Assembly (NCBI GenBank): GCA_964443275.1
Contig: CAYUCE010000070.1
Location: forward strand, 1-8,237
Direction of reading: 5' to 3'
DNA: 8,237 nucleotides
Source of the DNA: CAYUCE01 sp964443275
GTDB taxonomy: Bacteria; Bipolaricaulota; Bipolaricaulia; CAYUCE01
The translations under genes were made by a program, and so were the position numbers. Every line of letters begins with the position of its first letter. The first letter of the stretch is position 1. The notes under the pieces were generated by a model. The model saw only the letters and a list, made by a program, of their open reading frames with translations. It had not been told where the DNA came from and searched no databases. Shown here piece by piece: positions 1 to 5,337 of the stretch.

Positions 1-29
1 GAAAATCACTAAATTAAAAGATAGTTTTC

Positions 30-91
30 GGACAGCCTCTGAAGCCTTCCTCTACGAATACTAAAACAAATATTGCGAAGGTTAAATCCCC
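30..91. repeat. Degenerate REP half-element and spacer next to the phosphoesterase stop
   Basis: A diverged left half (A half) of the local REP-like family lies at 30-56: GGACAGCCTCTGAAGCC followed by TTCCTCTACG, matching GGACAGGCTAAAGCCTTCCGCTACG elsewhere. It is followed at 76-90 by GCGAAGGTTAAATCCC, matching the start of the spacer that joins the two halves of intact copies. The right half is missing. The remnant ends one base before the stop codon of the minus-strand gene at 92, so the repeat forms the immediate 3' flank of that gene. Confidence 0.6.
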
Positions 92-577
92 TTAAATTTC
101 TACCTTCTCAACTTCACTTGGGGCCGCATCGTATATTGCAAACGTCGAACTGCCAAATCGCCCCATAATCTCACCGGGATTAATAAGTGTAGTCCTTTCT
201 TTTCGAGAGATATGATATTGATGATCGTGTCCGTAGCAGACTAAATCGTAGACACCGGAATCAGCCAGCGGCCTGGCAATCCGGGGAAAATGGGTTACTG
301 CAATATGCTTTTCCCCCAGCTCAAGCTCCCCGAATTCTCCATGTAAAGTAACGTACTCATATTGCCTTGCGTTTTTGGTGATCCGGAATGTATCCCCGTC
401 GTTATTTCCAAAAACGATATGAATTTGGCCTTCAAACTCCTCAGCTAACTGATTAATTACAAAAGGTGCACACAGATCACCACAGCATATCAAAGCATCT
501 GTATTTTGAACTTTCTCCAAAGCAGTGGAAAGTTTCCAGATGTTATCGTGAATATCGGAGAAAATGGCAATTTTCAT
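92..577 (-). CDS. YfcE/MJ0936-family metallophosphoesterase
   Basis: Predicted 161-residue calcineurin-like phosphoesterase. It carries the metal-binding series of the family in order: FSDIHDN (D8, H10), CCGDL (G33-D34), GNND (57-60, in place of the usual GNHD/GNCD), THF (H96) and GHDH (116-119, usually GHTH). Length and motif spacing match small single-domain cytosolic enzymes of the YfcE/MJ0936 group, which cleave phosphodiesters in vitro with Mn2+ or Ni2+; physiological substrates are mostly unknown. The start is placed at 577 because AAGGTGAT lies 5 bases upstream and the protein then opens with the typical MKIAIFSDIHDN. The reading frame is open up to 688, but those 37 residues do not resemble the family and would make the domain start late. 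It stands alone; no close operon partner is visible. A diverged REP half abuts its 3' end and no intrinsic terminator is seen. Confidence 0.9.
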   Translation of the reverse strand: MKIAIFSDIHDNIWKLSTALEKVQNTDALICCGDLCAPFVINQLAEEFEGQIHIVFGNNDGDTFRITKNARQYEYVTLHGEFGELELGEKHIAVTHFPRIARPLADSGVYDLVCYGHDHQYHISRKERTTLINPGEIMGRFGSSTFAIYDAAPSEVEKVEI

Positions 578-804
578 AGAATCACCTTCTTTCGTTTTGG
601 ATTGTGGACCTTTGATTTTTTCGATTCCGCCGGAATCCAGAACCGGTGGCTCAAACCGAAAGTAACTAAATGCATGCACTGATATCAAATATTTGGACTC
701 GTACTCAAAAGCAAGCTATTGACTTTAGGGTAACTATATTAGTCCAGAGAAAGAATTTCCACCTTGAAGTGTATATCATATGTTAACCTCCAGTTGTTGA
801 GTGA

Positions 805-892
805 AGGGAGAGAAATTTTTCTTGGAGCTTTAGAATCTGTTTGACAAGCGAAAGCGGAAAGTTTGCAGCGAGGAAGAAATTTTTCTCTCCCT
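805..892. repeat. Long-armed imperfect inverted repeat
   Basis: The left arm 805-823 (AGGGAGAGAAATTTTTCTT) and right arm 874-892 (AAGAAATTTTTCTCTCCCT) are complementary at 17 of 19 positions and enclose 50 bases. The enclosed part contains a GCGAAAGC mini-hairpin (848-855). GAGTGA occurs just outside both ends (left 799-804; right 895-900, three bases from the arm), a possible but imperfect target duplication. It could be a MITE-like remnant or a structured leader. It does not match the REP family found elsewhere in the window, and I did not recognise a known riboswitch. Confidence 0.6.
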
Positions 893-928
893 AAAGAGTG
901 ATGTAAGTGAGGAGGGTGAATCTTTATC

Positions 929-955
929 TGAGTCAATACAGCTTGAAATGACTCA
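929..955. promoter_or_regulatory. Inverted repeat flanking the -35 of the methyltransferase promoter
   Basis: TGAGTCA (929-935) and TGACTCA (949-955) form a perfect 7-base inverted repeat with a 13-base centre. The centre contains the proposed -35 hexamer TTGAAA (943-948). This placement is typical of an operator, but the RNA of an upstream transcript could also form this hairpin. The regulator is unknown. Confidence 0.35.
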
Positions 956-970
956 AAAGTTCGTTATTAT
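943..970 (+). promoter_or_regulatory. SigA-like promoter of the class I methyltransferase
   Basis: A -35 of TTGAAA (943-948) and a -10 of TATTAT (965-970) are 16 bases apart; an overlapping alternative -10 is TTATAA (967-972) at 18 bases. Both are near consensus. Transcription would start near 977-980, leaving a leader of about 25 bases that carries the ribosome binding site AGGTGA (988-993), 9 bases before ATG at 1003. The AGG of this site is paired in a small potential hairpin, CCTAT (973-977) with ATAGG (986-990), but its left arm lies at or before the expected transcript start. Confidence 0.5.
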
Positions 971-1002
971 AACCTATCTCCACCAATAGGTGAACCATTG
1001 TT

Positions 1003-1797
1003 ATGCCCACGAAAGAAAGAACTAAAGAAAAAAGAGAGGTCAAATTGGCTAACCGCCAGTGGCATAATAAGGAAGCTCAAATTTATGATCGGTTTCGAAC
1101 TGAAATTTGGAATAAATTTGAGCAGGAAAGGATTAAGGCAGACATCAAAAGGATAGAGCAAAAAGTAGCTAAGGGGAAGGTTTTAGATATAGGATGCGGT
1201 ACCGGAAATATTGCCCTGAAATTTCTAAGAGAAGGCTTCCAGGTAAAAGGGGTGGATATCTCCGAGAAGATGCTGGCCAGCTTGCGCGAAAAGATAGGAA
1301 AAGATGAACAGAAGCGGTTAGAGTTAGTAAGAGCGGAAGTGGATCAGTTTCTAGCTAAGGATGAAAATTCATACCACATAATTGCTTTTAGCTCCGTTTT
1401 ACATCACCTCCCCGACTACTTTGAAACCCTAAAAGGGGCTATATCCAGGTTGAAAGAAGGAGGTATAATTTACATCGTCCACGAACCACTGCCAGCCAAG
1501 GTTTCTAATCACCGACCTAAATGGCTGTCCCTTATGGATAAGGTCCTTACTACTCATCGCTACTTGTACAGGCTCATTTTTGAGGTCCCGGAAAAAAATA
1601 GCACCAAGGTGGACTTTCATCTGGATGAAAAGGAGGGGATCGATCTGGAGAAATTAAAGGAGTTTCTTGGCGAAAACGGTATCCAAGTTATCAAAATCAG
1701 CCCTTACACGGTCTGGGAGAGTTCGGCAGTGGCCGCTCTGGATGATAAATTCCAGCTCTCTACCTGCACTGACTTTAGGTTAATTGGGGAAAAATAA
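1003..1797 (+). CDS. Class I SAM-dependent methyltransferase, substrate unknown
   Basis: Predicted 264-residue Rossmann-fold methyltransferase. Motif I is VLDIGCGTGNIA (60-71), the acidic residue that binds the SAM ribose is D85 in VKGVDISEKML (82-91), and the stretch FSSVLHHLPDYF (129-140) matches motif IV of the Methyltransf_11/25 (UbiE-like) families. GGIIYIVHEPL (153-163) is the usual fifth strand. The C-terminal 100 residues (about 165-264) form a family-specific cap with no motif I can assign. ATG at 1003 is used because AGGTGA lies 9 bases upstream; TTG at 1045, preceded by GAGAGG, would remove a lysine-rich 14-residue leader and is a credible alternative. The acceptor could be a lipid, quinone, small metabolite or RNA. 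It is monocistronic here, with its own promoter, and runs convergently into a repeat array. Confidence 0.85.
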   Translation: MPTKERTKEKREVKLANRQWHNKEAQIYDRFRTEIWNKFEQERIKADIKRIEQKVAKGKVLDIGCGTGNIALKFLREGFQVKGVDISEKMLASLREKIGKDEQKRLELVRAEVDQFLAKDENSYHIIAFSSVLHHLPDYFETLKGAISRLKEGGIIYIVHEPLPAKVSNHRPKWLSLMDKVLTTHRYLYRLIFEVPEKNSTKVDFHLDEKEGIDLEKLKEFLGENGIQVIKISPYTVWESSAVAALDDKFQLSTCTDFRLIGEK

Positions 1798-1851
1798 TGT
1801 GACCTTGCATCTTTTCCTACGAAAGTCAAAATATGGGGCTTCCCAGTTAAG

Positions 1852-1876
1852 GTGGAAGGTTAAAACCTTCCGCTAC
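1852..1876. repeat. REP A half, solitary
   Basis: GTGGAAGGTTAAAACC then TTCCGCTAC: a perfect palindrome of 8-base arms (GGAAGGTT/AACCTTCC) around AA, ending in CGCTAC. It is preceded by the family leader ATGGGGCTTCCCAGTTAAGG. The normal spacer and B half are missing; the next A half follows after only 38 bases, consistent with an internal deletion of about 75 bases. Confidence 0.8.
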
Positions 1877-1914
1877 AAAAAATAAAAAAGACATATATGG
1901 GACATCTCAGATAA

Positions 1915-2001
1915 GGCGGAACCTGACTCTTTGCACTACAAAACTGGAATCAGAAGATAAAATCCCAATTGTTTCCCGGTAGCGCAAAGTTTTAAGGTTC
2001 C
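1915..2001. repeat. REP doublet whose two halves match each other
   Basis: The A half is at 1915-1939 and the B half at 1979-2001, with a 39-base spacer. Neither half folds well alone: in A, GGAACCT is opposite TTTGCAC. Instead A is nearly the reverse complement of B. GGAACCT pairs with AGGTTCC, CTTTGC with GCAAAG, and CTAC with GTAG. This indicates that the doublet can fold as a single long stem, as REPINs do. Confidence 0.8.
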
Positions 2002-2050
2002 ATGTAGTTTTTGCGTCAATTCGGACAAAATATAAAGCATCCCAGATAAG

Positions 2051-2075
2051 GTGGAAACCTGAAGGTTTCCGCTAC
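2051..2075. repeat. REP A half, solitary
   Basis: GTGGAAACCTGAAGG then TTTCCGCTAC, with perfect 7-base arms (GGAAACC/GGTTTCC) around TGAA, preceded by GCATCCCAGATAAG. The spacer begins normally (GAAAAACTGCAATCGGG), but from about 2105 to 2170 unrelated sequence replaces the rest of it and the B half. That sequence contains an AT-rich hairpin (CTATTTT 2120-2126, AAAATAG 2130-2136). Confidence 0.8.
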
Positions 2076-2174
2076 GAAAAACTGCAATCGGGAAATAAAT
2101 TTAATTACACACCTAAGCCCTATTTTGCTAAAATAGCCTTCGAAAAATACATTTGGGGGGCCAAATTAAGATAT

Positions 2175-2264
2175 GGACAGGCTAAAGTTTTCCGCTACGA
2201 AAAACCTCACTCGGAGAGAATTAAATTCCAATTGTTTCCCGGTAGCGGAATCCTTTAGGATTCC
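2175..2264. repeat. REP doublet
   Basis: A diverged A half (2175-2198, GGACAGGCTAAAG then TTTTCCGCTAC) is joined by a 43-base spacer (2199-2241, ending CCAATTGTTTCCCG) to a perfect B half (2242-2264): GTAG foot, then GGAATCC/GGATTCC arms around TTTA. ATAATG and a run of six T follow. The B hairpin plus T run resembles a weak plus-strand terminator, although the T run is 6 bases away from the stem. Confidence 0.85.
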
Positions 2265-2311
2265 ATAATGTTTTTTACCGATTCGGAAAAACACGGGGTT
2301 TCCCAAATAAG

Positions 2312-2361
2312 GTGGAAACCTGAAGGCTCTTCTTCGCCCAGCATAGTAGAGTTTCCGCTAC
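2312..2361. repeat. REP A half carrying a 25-base nested hairpin
   Basis: The A half GTGGAAACCTGAAGG...TTTCCGCTAC is interrupted at 2327-2351 by 25 bases beginning CTCTTCTTCGCC and ending CAGCATAGTAGAG, themselves a near-palindrome (CTCTTCT.. with ..AGTAGAG). Removing it restores the standard stem exactly. This is the shortest form of the nested insert also seen at 5353-5448 and 6776-6871. The following B half survives only as a fragment near 2401-2418 (GGTTTCCCTGGTTAGCG). Confidence 0.85.
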
Positions 2362-2427
2362 AGATAAGGGAGCGGGGCAGAAGGATTCTGATACTAAAAT
2401 AGGTTTCCCTGGTTAGCGTATGATTGT

Positions 2428-2471
2428 AAAAAGCCCCAAGCCTAGCGTCCTTTCTCGAGACTTGAGGCTTT
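2428..2471 (-). terminator. Intrinsic terminator of the SLH-protein gene
   Basis: On the minus strand, AAAGCCTCAAG (2471-2461) pairs with CTTGGGGCTTT (2440-2430) with one G-T pair, giving an 11-base stem, and runs into a tract of five T (2432-2428). It begins 10 bases after the stop codon at 2481. The loop, about 20 bases, is longer than usual. The position directly downstream of the gene supports the call. Confidence 0.85.
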
Positions 2472-2480
2472 CCTTATCCT

Positions 2481-3089
2481 TTAAGCAATTGTGGCCAGGG
2501 CAATAGCTACAATGCCTACAAATAGACCGGTCAAACTAATTATAAAGTTGGCATCGACTTGCTTTCTGATTTTAGATACGTCTGCTGATGATTCGGATTG
2601 AGATAGTTTTTGATTTAAAGCGGCGATATCCTGCTGATTTTGGCTGACTTTACTCTCTAGGGTCCCCAGATTACCTTGCCCGGACTCCAGTCGGTTGACT
2701 TTTGCCTCTAGGGACTGTAGTTTCTCCGAAGTCTTAAATAGAAGATCCTTCAGGGCGTCAATATCCTGTTGACCCGCTTGGGCCGAATTTGACTGGAGAT
2801 ATTTTATCGCTCTAGCAATCATTGCAGCTGCCCCATAACGACTTAAGGCGGCATCTCCTTCATATTTTCCGGAAGGAAATCCCTCCACGATTCCTCTATT
2901 TACCAAATATTTTAAGTTCTCGTATGCCCAATGGCTTTCCGGCACGTCCGTAAAAAGATCCGAGGAGCCACTCGAATTGTTTTTTTCCTCTTCCGGAGCA
3001 CCGCCCGAAAAACCGGAGCTGACCAACCCCATCACCAATAACGCACATAAAATGAAGACAGCTATCCCTCTCACTTTGGTGTTTTTCAT
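2481..3089 (-). CDS. SLH-domain protein with coiled coil and C-terminal membrane anchor
   Basis: Predicted 202-residue envelope protein. A signal peptide or N-terminal anchor spans residues 1-28 (MKNTK then a hydrophobic stretch to about 25). After a Ser/Asn/Glu-rich linker comes one SLH domain (about 45-101: LFTDVPESHWAYENLKYLV, NRGIVEGFPSGKYEGD, ALSRYGAAAMIARAI). A heptad-like coiled coil follows (about 108-180) and a purely hydrophobic segment closes the protein (182-202, ending GIVAIALATIA). SLH domains bind pyruvylated cell-wall polymers in many Firmicutes; in Thermotoga Omp-alpha and related proteins of didermal bacteria, SLH + rod + terminal anchor spans the periplasm. The start at 3089 is set by GGGAGG about 9 bases upstream; the frame is open to 3146 but upstream residues are charged and precede the signal peptide. 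Only one SLH repeat is present where three are common. It has its own terminator. Confidence 0.85.
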   Translation of the reverse strand: MKNTKVRGIAVFILCALLVMGLVSSGFSGGAPEEEKNNSSGSSDLFTDVPESHWAYENLKYLVNRGIVEGFPSGKYEGDAALSRYGAAAMIARAIKYLQSNSAQAGQQDIDALKDLLFKTSEKLQSLEAKVNRLESGQGNLGTLESKVSQNQQDIAALNQKLSQSESSADVSKIRKQVDANFIISLTGLFVGIVAIALATIA

Positions 3090-3195
3090 TTTTCTATTCC
3101 TCCCAAGGTTTAATTTCCTACCTCGCTTCCCGAGGTCAAGAGCCACTTATTGTTTTGACCCTTGGACGCATCTAACGCCTAGATTGATCCAATTA

Positions 3196-3211
3196 TGTAA
3201 TGTCCATTACA
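3196..3211. promoter_or_regulatory. 16-base palindrome, possible operator
   Basis: TGTAATG TC CATTACA is a perfect 7-base inverted repeat with a 2-base centre. It lies 107 bases upstream of the SLH-protein start and 96 bases past the lepB stop. This form suits binding of a dimeric regulator. No convincing promoter could be tied to it: minus-strand TTATAG beside it has no -35 at normal spacing. Confidence 0.4.
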
Positions 3212-3306
3212 CCTATAACAGGGTAGAGGATGAATATGAAACCAAGAAAGGTCAGGTGGGAATTTACAAATGGACTTTTGTCATGAGCTTGAGTAATTTG
3301 TGTTAT

Positions 3307-3954
3307 CTACTTGCTCCCCAGGTAGCCATTCATAAAACCTATCCGGTTCAGAGGCCAAACCCTAAGAAAGGGTTCACCGATGAAGTCCTTGGCATCGGCA
3401 AATCCCCAGTAGCGGCTGTCTTGGCTGTTTCTAGAATTATCTCCCAGCACAAAATATTTACCCTGGGGAACAGTCCACTCACAGCCGTTCATTCGATTGG
3501 GGTAGCAGTAGTAGTGTCTGTCGAAGGCCGGACCCTCCAGTTGTTGGCCGTTTACGTATACGTTTCCTTCCTTTATCTGGACCGTCTGGCCTCCTACGGC
3601 AATTAGTCGCTTCACGTATCGGACTCGCTCATCGTTTTCTTCATGCCAGAAAACTACTATGTCTCCTACGTTGGGCTCTCTAAAATAATAAGAGACTTTG
3701 TCTACGAAGAAGGAGCTGCCTTCCTGAATAGTGGGTTTCATGGAACCGGTGGGAACTTGCATCCTTACCACTACGAAAGTCATTACAAACCAGGCCAAAA
3801 GTACGGCCACACAAATAACCTGAACCCAATCCAGTACCCATTCGCTAAACGGGCCGGTAGGAACCCCTATTTTATTTAACAGGCGAGCAAGAAGCGGTCT
3901 CTTCTTCTTTTTTCTTCTTTCTTCCTCTTCCGGCAAGAGGTACTCTTCATTCAT
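3307..3954 (-). CDS. lepB: Signal peptidase I
   Basis: Predicted 215-residue type I signal peptidase, which removes signal peptides from exported proteins at the outer face of the cytoplasmic membrane. A cytoplasmic, strongly basic head (RRKKKKRP, 13-20) precedes one membrane segment (about 42-63). The catalytic serine is S71 in VPTGSMKPT and the general base is K115 in RYVKRLIAVGG. The conserved GDNSRNSQDSRYWG box is at 171-184. Length and single-membrane topology fit Gram-positive SipS-type enzymes. ATG at 3954 overlaps the end of rplS (stop at 3947-3949) by 8 bases. No strong ribosome binding site is seen at normal distance, so translational coupling to rplS is likely. No intrinsic terminator was seen after the stop. 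A cysteine pair (C150, C158) lies in the extracytoplasmic loop. Confidence 0.96.
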   Translation of the reverse strand: MNEEYLLPEEEERRKKKKRPLLARLLNKIGVPTGPFSEWVLDWVQVICVAVLLAWFVMTFVVVRMQVPTGSMKPTIQEGSSFFVDKVSYYFREPNVGDIVVFWHEENDERVRYVKRLIAVGGQTVQIKEGNVYVNGQQLEGPAFDRHYYCYPNRMNGCEWTVPQGKYFVLGDNSRNSQDSRYWGFADAKDFIGEPFLRVWPLNRIGFMNGYLGSK

Positions 3955-4417
3955 TGGATTCTACGTTTTCCTCTTCGCTATTTGCCGATTCACCCTTTTG
4001 CTCTTCGGGCTCTGCAGCCGAAAGATTGCTCATCTCTTCCTCAGTGGGAGCCCTTCTCTTTGGTTTTCTTTTAGTCTTTTTTCGTAAGTAATAAGGGCGG
4101 GCTTGATGAACCGATCCTTTCTGAACCAGCTCAATTTTTTCTATCCGGGGTGAATGCAGTGGAAAGACCTTCTCTATACCCACTCCAAAGGAATCCTTGC
4201 GAACCGTGAACATCTCCGATGTCCCTCCACCGGATCTTTTAAGCACCACCCCTTCAAAAATTTGCTTGCGTCCTAACCCTGCTCCTTGCTCAGCTTTTTC
4301 TTCATCTATCGGACCAACCCTCTCATGCACCCTTATCACATCTCCGGGTGAAAAATTGGGTATATTATTTTTGATAAACTCTTGCTCTACAGACCTGATT
4401 ATTTCATCCTTGTTCAT
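3947..4417 (-). CDS. rplS: 50S ribosomal protein L19 with acidic C-terminal tail
   Basis: Predicted 156-residue L19, a 50S protein near the interface with the 30S subunit. Diagnostic stretches are FSPGDVIRVHERV (22-34), IFEGVVLKRSGGG (53-65), FTVRKDSFGVGIEKVFPLHSP in residues 70-90, and RIEKIELVQKG (91-101). The usual length is about 115 residues. Here about 8 extra residues occur at 36-48 (PIDEEKAEQGAGL), and after the basic KKTKRKPKRRAP (113-124) there is a tail of about 32 residues very rich in Glu and Ser. The ribosome binding site is AGGGAG 9-10 bases before ATG at 4417. It lies 34 bases downstream of the SPOUT methyltransferase gene and overlaps lepB, so the three are probably cotranscribed. 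Confidence 0.97.
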   Translation of the reverse strand: MNKDEIIRSVEQEFIKNNIPNFSPGDVIRVHERVGPIDEEKAEQGAGLGRKQIFEGVVLKRSGGGTSEMFTVRKDSFGVGIEKVFPLHSPRIEKIELVQKGSVHQARPYYLRKKTKRKPKRRAPTEEEMSNLSAAEPEEQKGESANSEEENVESNE

Positions 4418-4451
4418 GATCGGACAACTCCCTATACCTATGATAATTACA

Positions 4452-5015
4452 TCACCTACGCCCTACTAACCTATCCAAGATGATAGCAACAGCGGCTCTT
4501 ACTGACAAGTGGTTATAGTCAGACACCGGCCCCCGAATGGGTTCAAGCAGGTAATCAAAAGTTTCCAGTATCTGATCTGGCAACCCCCAACCGGTGCCAA
4601 ATAGGAGATAGACCGGCCGACTGCCTTTGCTTATTTTATCCCTGAGATGGCCATAATTAAGTTTTTCAGTGTTTACATCCTTACGTTGAGCGGAAGTGCC
4701 AACTGTTATGGGTGTCTTTCCTTCAAGCTTTTCAATATCTTGGATACTTTCATATAAGGTATCAATAATCTTTATCAACTTCAAGGCCTCGCCTCGATGG
4801 GTTTGATCGAAAGAATTTGAAGTCCAGTAATCTTTTATCCTGGCTACAATATCTTTTTGGGTCTCGAGAGGAGTAATAAGATAGTAGGCTTTTACTCCAA
4901 AAGTACGACAGCTTCTGGAAATGTCGTGTGGATCCATGCTGGTAACAGCGGTAGTTACGATCTCTCCTCTTTTATTTAATATCGGATAATGAAGTTGGCC
5001 AACGTATAGGGTCAT
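4452..5015 (-). CDS. TrmD-associated SPOUT-type RNA methyltransferase (Methyltrn_RNA_4)
   Basis: Predicted 187-residue protein of the SAM-dependent RNA methyltransferase family that commonly sits between trmD and rplS. Recognisable blocks are LYVGQLHYPILNKRGEIVTTAVTSMD (3-28 region), DISRSCRTFGVKAYYLITP (31-49), FGTGWGLP (139-146) and DYNHLSVRAAVAIILDRL (166-183). The last two fit the glycine-rich SAM loop and the C-terminal helix of the trefoil-knot (SPOUT) fold. Length is normal for the family. The RNA target is not established to my knowledge; genomic association with trmD and rplS suggests tRNA or rRNA. GAGG is 5 bases before ATG at 5015. A TrmD-linked location is preserved, but 661 bases containing repeats now separate it from trmD. 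Confidence 0.9.
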   Translation of the reverse strand: MTLYVGQLHYPILNKRGEIVTTAVTSMDPHDISRSCRTFGVKAYYLITPLETQKDIVARIKDYWTSNSFDQTHRGEALKLIKIIDTLYESIQDIEKLEGKTPITVGTSAQRKDVNTEKLNYGHLRDKISKGSRPVYLLFGTGWGLPDQILETFDYLLEPIRGPVSDYNHLSVRAAVAIILDRLVGRR

Positions 5016-5041
5016 TTTTACCTCATCGTACTACTTGGTCA

Positions 5042-5072
5042 TCTATAGTCTTTTTTCCAGGTCGACTTTCAA
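5042..5072 (-). promoter_or_regulatory. Possible promoter of the RNA methyltransferase - rplS - lepB operon
   Basis: On the minus strand, TTGAAA (5072-5067) and TATAGA (5047-5042) are 19 bases apart, longer than the preferred 17. It sits 27 bases before the start codon of the RNA methyltransferase, just downstream of the repeat array. A local promoter would be useful because the array separates the operon from trmD; readthrough from trmD is the alternative. Confidence 0.3.
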
Positions 5073-5082
5073 ATTTAATCGA

Positions 5083-5105
5083 GTAGTGAAATCCTTTAAG
5101 ATCCC
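5083..5105. repeat. REP B half, solitary and diverged
   Basis: GTAGTGAAATCCTTTA then AGATCCC, followed by ATG: a B half with the GTAG foot, the TTTA loop and partly matched arms. The corresponding A half, which would lie upstream in the 5030-5070 region, is not present; the putative promoter of the downstream operon lies there instead. Confidence 0.65.
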
Positions 5106-5134
5106 ATGTAGGCTTCACTTGACTTCGAATGCAG

Positions 5135-5289
5135 TGGAAGGCTAAAGCCTCTTCTACGCTACTACGTCCTCTTCTACGCTTCTGCGAAGCTTACGAAGCA
5201 GAGTAGAGCTTTCCGCTACCCACCTGGTTGCGGGGTTAACTAACAATCAATACCAATTGTTTCTGCGTAGAGGAACTCTTTAGAGTTCC
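5135..5289. repeat. REP doublet with a 60-base nested insert
   Basis: The A half (GTGGAAGGCTAAAGC...CTTTCCGCTAC, 5135-5219) is interrupted at 5149-5208. The B half is a perfect palindrome at 5267-5289 (GTAG foot, GGAACTC/GAGTTCC around TTTA). The spacer is 47 bases. The insert carries CTCTTCTACGCT twice (5149-5160 and 5169-5180, 20 bases apart), then a GCTTC/GAAGC hairpin (5179-5190), and ends GCAGAGTAGAG. It occupies the same stem position as the other nested inserts but its core differs. Confidence 0.85.
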
Positions 5290-5337
5290 ATAATGTTTTT
5301 ATCCTCATTCGATCAAATATGGGGACTCCCAAATAAG

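Larger units (their letters stand above)
578..1002. other. Divergent intergenic region, 425 bases
   Basis: This region separates the divergent phosphoesterase and class I methyltransferase genes. It contains the phosphoesterase leader with a 15-base palindrome at 623-637 (GATTCCG C CGGAATC), a long-armed imperfect inverted repeat (805-892), and a promoter with an overlapping inverted repeat for the methyltransferase (929-970). I found no convincing promoter for the phosphoesterase: TTGAGT on the minus strand (703-708) lacks a good -10 at proper spacing. No protein-coding gene is supported; open frames here have no family resemblance. Confidence 0.6.

Noticed and set aside
578..688. N-terminal extension of the metallophosphoesterase to an ATG at 688.
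   Set aside because: The added 37 residues do not look like the family, whereas ATG at 577 has AAGGTGAT in place and starts directly with the first metal-binding strand.
705..779. Minus-strand 24-codon frame starting at 779 with GGAGG upstream.
   Set aside because: The ribosome binding site is good, but the peptide has no recognisable features and the frame is too short to support without conservation data.
841..869. TTGACA at 841-846 as a plus-strand -35.
   Set aside because: No -10-like hexamer lies 15-19 bases downstream (TGCAGC at 17).
739..936. Minus-strand open frame across the 805-892 inverted repeat.
   Set aside because: It reads through a palindrome, has no family resemblance and no ribosome binding site; it is most likely chance.
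805..1002. Known riboswitch in the methyltransferase leader.
   Set aside because: No SAM, cobalamin, c-di-GMP, fluoride or T-box consensus could be recognised, and the best promoter lies downstream of most of the structure.
1831..2420. CRISPR array.
   Set aside because: The repeats are palindromic, of variable sequence, in inverted pairs, with conserved rather than unique intervening sequence, and no cas gene is present.
2977..3606. Plus-strand open frame opposite the SLH gene and lepB.
   Set aside because: It lies antisense to two well-supported genes and spans their intergenic gap; no domain is recognisable.
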